Below, one piece after another: positions 62,183 to 64,000 of a DNA stretch of 64,000 nt. The notes under the pieces were generated by a model. That model was not told the origin of the DNA. It searched no databases and was given only the letters and a program-made list of their open reading frames with translations. The DNA is from Pseudomonas sp. GOM7. GTDB lineage: Bacteria > Pseudomonadota > Gammaproteobacteria > Pseudomonadales > Pseudomonadaceae. Both the position numbers and the translations under genes were made by a program. The stretch's first letter is position 1, and each line of letters begins with the position of its first letter. The DNA is taken from assembly GCF_026723825.1 (NCBI RefSeq), contig NZ_CP113519.1, positions 1,922,001 through 1,986,000 of the forward strand, written 5' to 3'.

Positions 62183-63579
62183 TACGCGGTGGCAGCCTGC
62201 GCGGCCGTCTGCTGCGGCGCCTGGCGGTGCTGCTCGGGGGGATCATGCTGGTCAGCGCCTGGAGCGCCTACTGGAGCGCCCGGCAGGCCGCCGACACCGC
62301 CTATGACCGCACCCTGCTGGCCTCGGCGCGTGCCGTGGCCGATGGCCTGTATGCCGACGGCGGCAAGCTCAAGGCCAGCGTGCCTTACGTGGCACTGGAT
62401 ACTTTCGCCTACGACAGTGCCGGGCGTATCTATTACCAGGTGATCGACCCGCAGGGACAACAGCTTTCCGGCTACGAGGATCTACCACCCACGCCGCCCG
62501 GCACTCCGCGCACCAATGACTATCCGGCGCTGGCCCACTTCTACGATGCGCTCTACCGCGGTCAGGGCGTGCGCGTGGTCAGCCTGCTGCAGCCAATCAG
62601 CGAGCCGCAGATCAGTGGCATTGCCGAGATCCGTGTGGCCGAGACCCAGGGCGCGCGTGAGCGCATGGCGCGCGAGCTGCTGGTCGGTACGCTGTGGCGC
62701 ATGGGTTTGCTTTCGGTGAGTGCGCTGCTGTTGGTATGGGTGGCGATCAACCTGGCGCTGCGCCCGCTGGAGCCACTGCGCCGGGCAGTGGCCGAGCGGG
62801 CCAGCGATGATCTGCGGCCCTTGCCCGATGCTGGCATGCCGCGCGAGGTGATGCCCCTGGTGGAGGCGTTGAATCAGTTCAACGAACGCCTGCGTGGCCT
62901 GTTCGAGCGTCAGTCGGCCTTCATCGCCGATGCCGCCCATGAGCTGCGCACGCCGCTGGCAGCGCTCAAGGCGCGCATTGCCCTGGGGTTGCGTGCGCAG
63001 CAAGCAGAGGATTGGCGGGCGACCCTGGAGCAGGCCGCCGAGCAGAGCGACCGCCTGACCCAGCTCGCCAACCAGTTGCTGTCCCTGGCGCGCATCGAGA
63101 GTGGGGCGCGGGCCATCGCCGAGGGCGGCGCGCAACATATTGATCTCAGCCAGCTGGCGCGTGAGCTGGGCATGGCCCTGGCGCCGCTGGCGCATGCCCA
63201 GGGCGTTGCCCTGGCACTGGAGGCCGAGGAGTCGGTATGGGTCGATGGCGAGCCGATGCTGCTCAACGAGTTGCTCAACAACCTCATCGACAATGCTCTG
63301 GCGCATACCCCCGTGGGTGGCAACCTGGTTCTGCGCGTGTTGGCGCCTGCCGTACTGGAGGTCGAGGACGACGGCCCGGGTATTCCGAGCGAGGAACACG
63401 ACAAGGTGTTCGAGCGTTTCTATCGGCGCGGTGCGCAGGGCGGTGGTGCCGGCCTGGGGCTGGCCATCGTCGGCGAGATCTGCCGAGCTCATCAGGCGCG
63501 CATCAGTCTGCATCAGGTGGTGCCGCACGGCTTGCGGGTGCGGGTCGAATTTCCCCCGTCATCAGGGGCCGAGTCTTAG
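62179..63579 (+). CDS. tctE: Sensor kinase for tricarboxylate transport
   Basis: This 466-residue kinase has TM1 at about 12-32 (LAVLLGGIMLVSAWSAYWSA), a periplasmic domain, TM2 at about 172-192 (LLSVSALLLVWVAINLALRP), then a histidine kinase core with H254 in AAHELRTPLAALKA, N-box LNNLIDNALAHT, G1 EVEDDGPGIP and G2 GGAGLGLAIVGE. The size and layout match TctE/QseC-type sensors. Its TAG stop lies at the edge of the inverted repeat 63578-63672, which probably terminates it. Confidence 0.94.
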   Translation: MIRGGSLRGRLLRRLAVLLGGIMLVSAWSAYWSARQAADTAYDRTLLASARAVADGLYADGGKLKASVPYVALDTFAYDSAGRIYYQVIDPQGQQLSGYEDLPPTPPGTPRTNDYPALAHFYDALYRGQGVRVVSLLQPISEPQISGIAEIRVAETQGARERMARELLVGTLWRMGLLSVSALLLVWVAINLALRPLEPLRRAVAERASDDLRPLPDAGMPREVMPLVEALNQFNERLRGLFERQSAFIADAAHELRTPLAALKARIALGLRAQQAEDWRATLEQAAEQSDRLTQLANQLLSLARIESGARAIAEGGAQHIDLSQLARELGMALAPLAHAQGVALALEAEESVWVDGEPMLLNELLNNLIDNALAHTPVGGNLVLRVLAPAVLEVEDDGPGIPSEEHDKVFERFYRRGAQGGGAGLGLAIVGEICRAHQARISLHQVVPHGLRVRVEFPPSSGAES

Positions 63580-63672
63580 CAGGCCGTTGAAAAACTACCT
63601 CGGCTTTGGCTTCCAGCGTCGCTCTACCTCCTGCATCCCTGCAGTCGTTGCCTACGTTTTTCAACGGCCTGT
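63578..63672. repeat. Inverted-repeat element, copy 2
   Basis: AGCAGGCCGTTGAAAAACTA at the left and CCTACGTTTTTCAACGGCCT at the right are inverted, matching the ends of copy 1 (151-296). The interior is shorter (about 55 bp) and unrelated. The element begins in the tctE stop codon and ends over the stop codon of the convergent gene (63661), so it separates two convergent genes. Confidence 0.8.
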
Positions 63673-64000
63673 CAGCGGCTGCTTGATCTCCATCAGGTAG
63701 CGGGCAATCTTGCCACTGCGGCGCAACTGCGCCAGCCCATGGTTGAAGCGCGCCATGCGTTCGGCGTTGCCGGGCACGCGGCGCGAGAGCAGCAGGTGCA
63801 GGCTGTCACTGCGCAGAGGCTGCGGGTGAAAGCTCAGGCGTTGCACGTCGGCGCTGTCGAAGCGATGGTAGAGCAGGTCGTAGGCGACCACCTTGTCCAG
63901 TGCAAAGAGATCGATGCGTCCGGCCAGCAGTTGCCGCAACCCCTGTTCGTCACTATTGACATAGCTGACCTGCAAATCACCGACCGCCTCGGCGTTGCGA
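63661..64000 (-). CDS. Partial periplasmic amino-acid-type solute-binding protein
   Basis: The C-terminal ~112 residues are visible; the start lies beyond the right edge. VSYVNSDEQGLRQLLAGRID followed by LFALDKVVAYDLLYHRF matches the hinge and second lobe of SBP_bac_3 proteins, and LRRSGKIARYLMEI is the usual C-terminal helix (K-I-x-x-Y). It is convergent with tctE. The ligand cannot be inferred. Its stop codon falls in the right arm of the inverted repeat. Confidence 0.8.
   Translation of the reverse strand, partial: RNAEAVGDLQVSYVNSDEQGLRQLLAGRIDLFALDKVVAYDLLYHRFDSADVQRLSFHPQPLRSDSLHLLLSRRVPGNAERMARFNHGLAQLRRSGKIARYLMEIKQPLTGR

Overview
The window looks like a Pseudomonas chromosome. GC is high (about mid-60s percent by eye, not computed), and the gene order matches the pseudomonad pattern nrdB-nrdA-two-component system-PcpS-type phosphopantetheinyl transferase and opdH-tctCBA/tctDE. 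Interspersed REP-like elements are also typical. The mendocina/oleovorans/alcaligenes group is my guess, not shown by the sequence. I recognise no tRNA, rRNA, CRISPR array, insertion sequence or integrase.

Layout. (1) 1-9.3 kb: a cut-off BRO-N-like gene, an HTH regulator, an HDOD protein, a cupin, a LysR/DUF2798 divergent pair, and two soluble chemoreceptors (FIST-MCP and PAS-PAS-MCP) separated by an ~800-bp imperfect palindrome. (2) 9.5-35 kb: a large catabolic region, all on the + strand from 12.2 to 34.1 kb. It encodes an EutC/EutB-like pair, two aldehyde dehydrogenases, two almost identical HAD proteins flanking an IlvD/EDD dehydratase and a GhrA-type dehydrogenase, two FAD amine/amino-acid oxidases, a Tat-exported binding protein with a complete Opp/Dpp-type importer, an M20 amidohydrolase, GabD-, DmlA- and GabT-like enzymes, a third HAD and an Lrp regulator. 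Together they look like uptake and stepwise dismantling of an N-acylated or peptide-like amino compound to C4 acids; the substrate is unknown. Two promoters share paired direct repeats 31 bp apart, which suggests a dedicated regulator.

(3) 35-46.4 kb: a type II toxin-antitoxin pair, a secreted FAD oxidoreductase, small lipoproteins and envelope proteins, then a lower-GC, REP-rich stretch that ends in a strongly AT-rich NACHT-domain gene (44551-46374). This gene resembles bacterial NLR-like antiphage proteins and starts about 20 bp behind the nrdB terminator with no visible promoter of its own.

(4) 46.4-55.7 kb: class Ia ribonucleotide reductase nrdB and nrdA with NrdR-box-like and DnaA-box sequences upstream, a response regulator-acetyltransferase-sensor kinase operon with 4-bp overlaps, and a phosphopantetheinyl transferase whose 3' end has been tandemly duplicated. 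(5) 56-63.6 kb: tripartite tricarboxylate transport (tctCBA, an OpdH-like porin, an AbrB-family membrane protein) facing its tctDE regulators. The window ends in a partial periplasmic solute-binding gene behind a second copy of the inverted repeat seen at 151-296.
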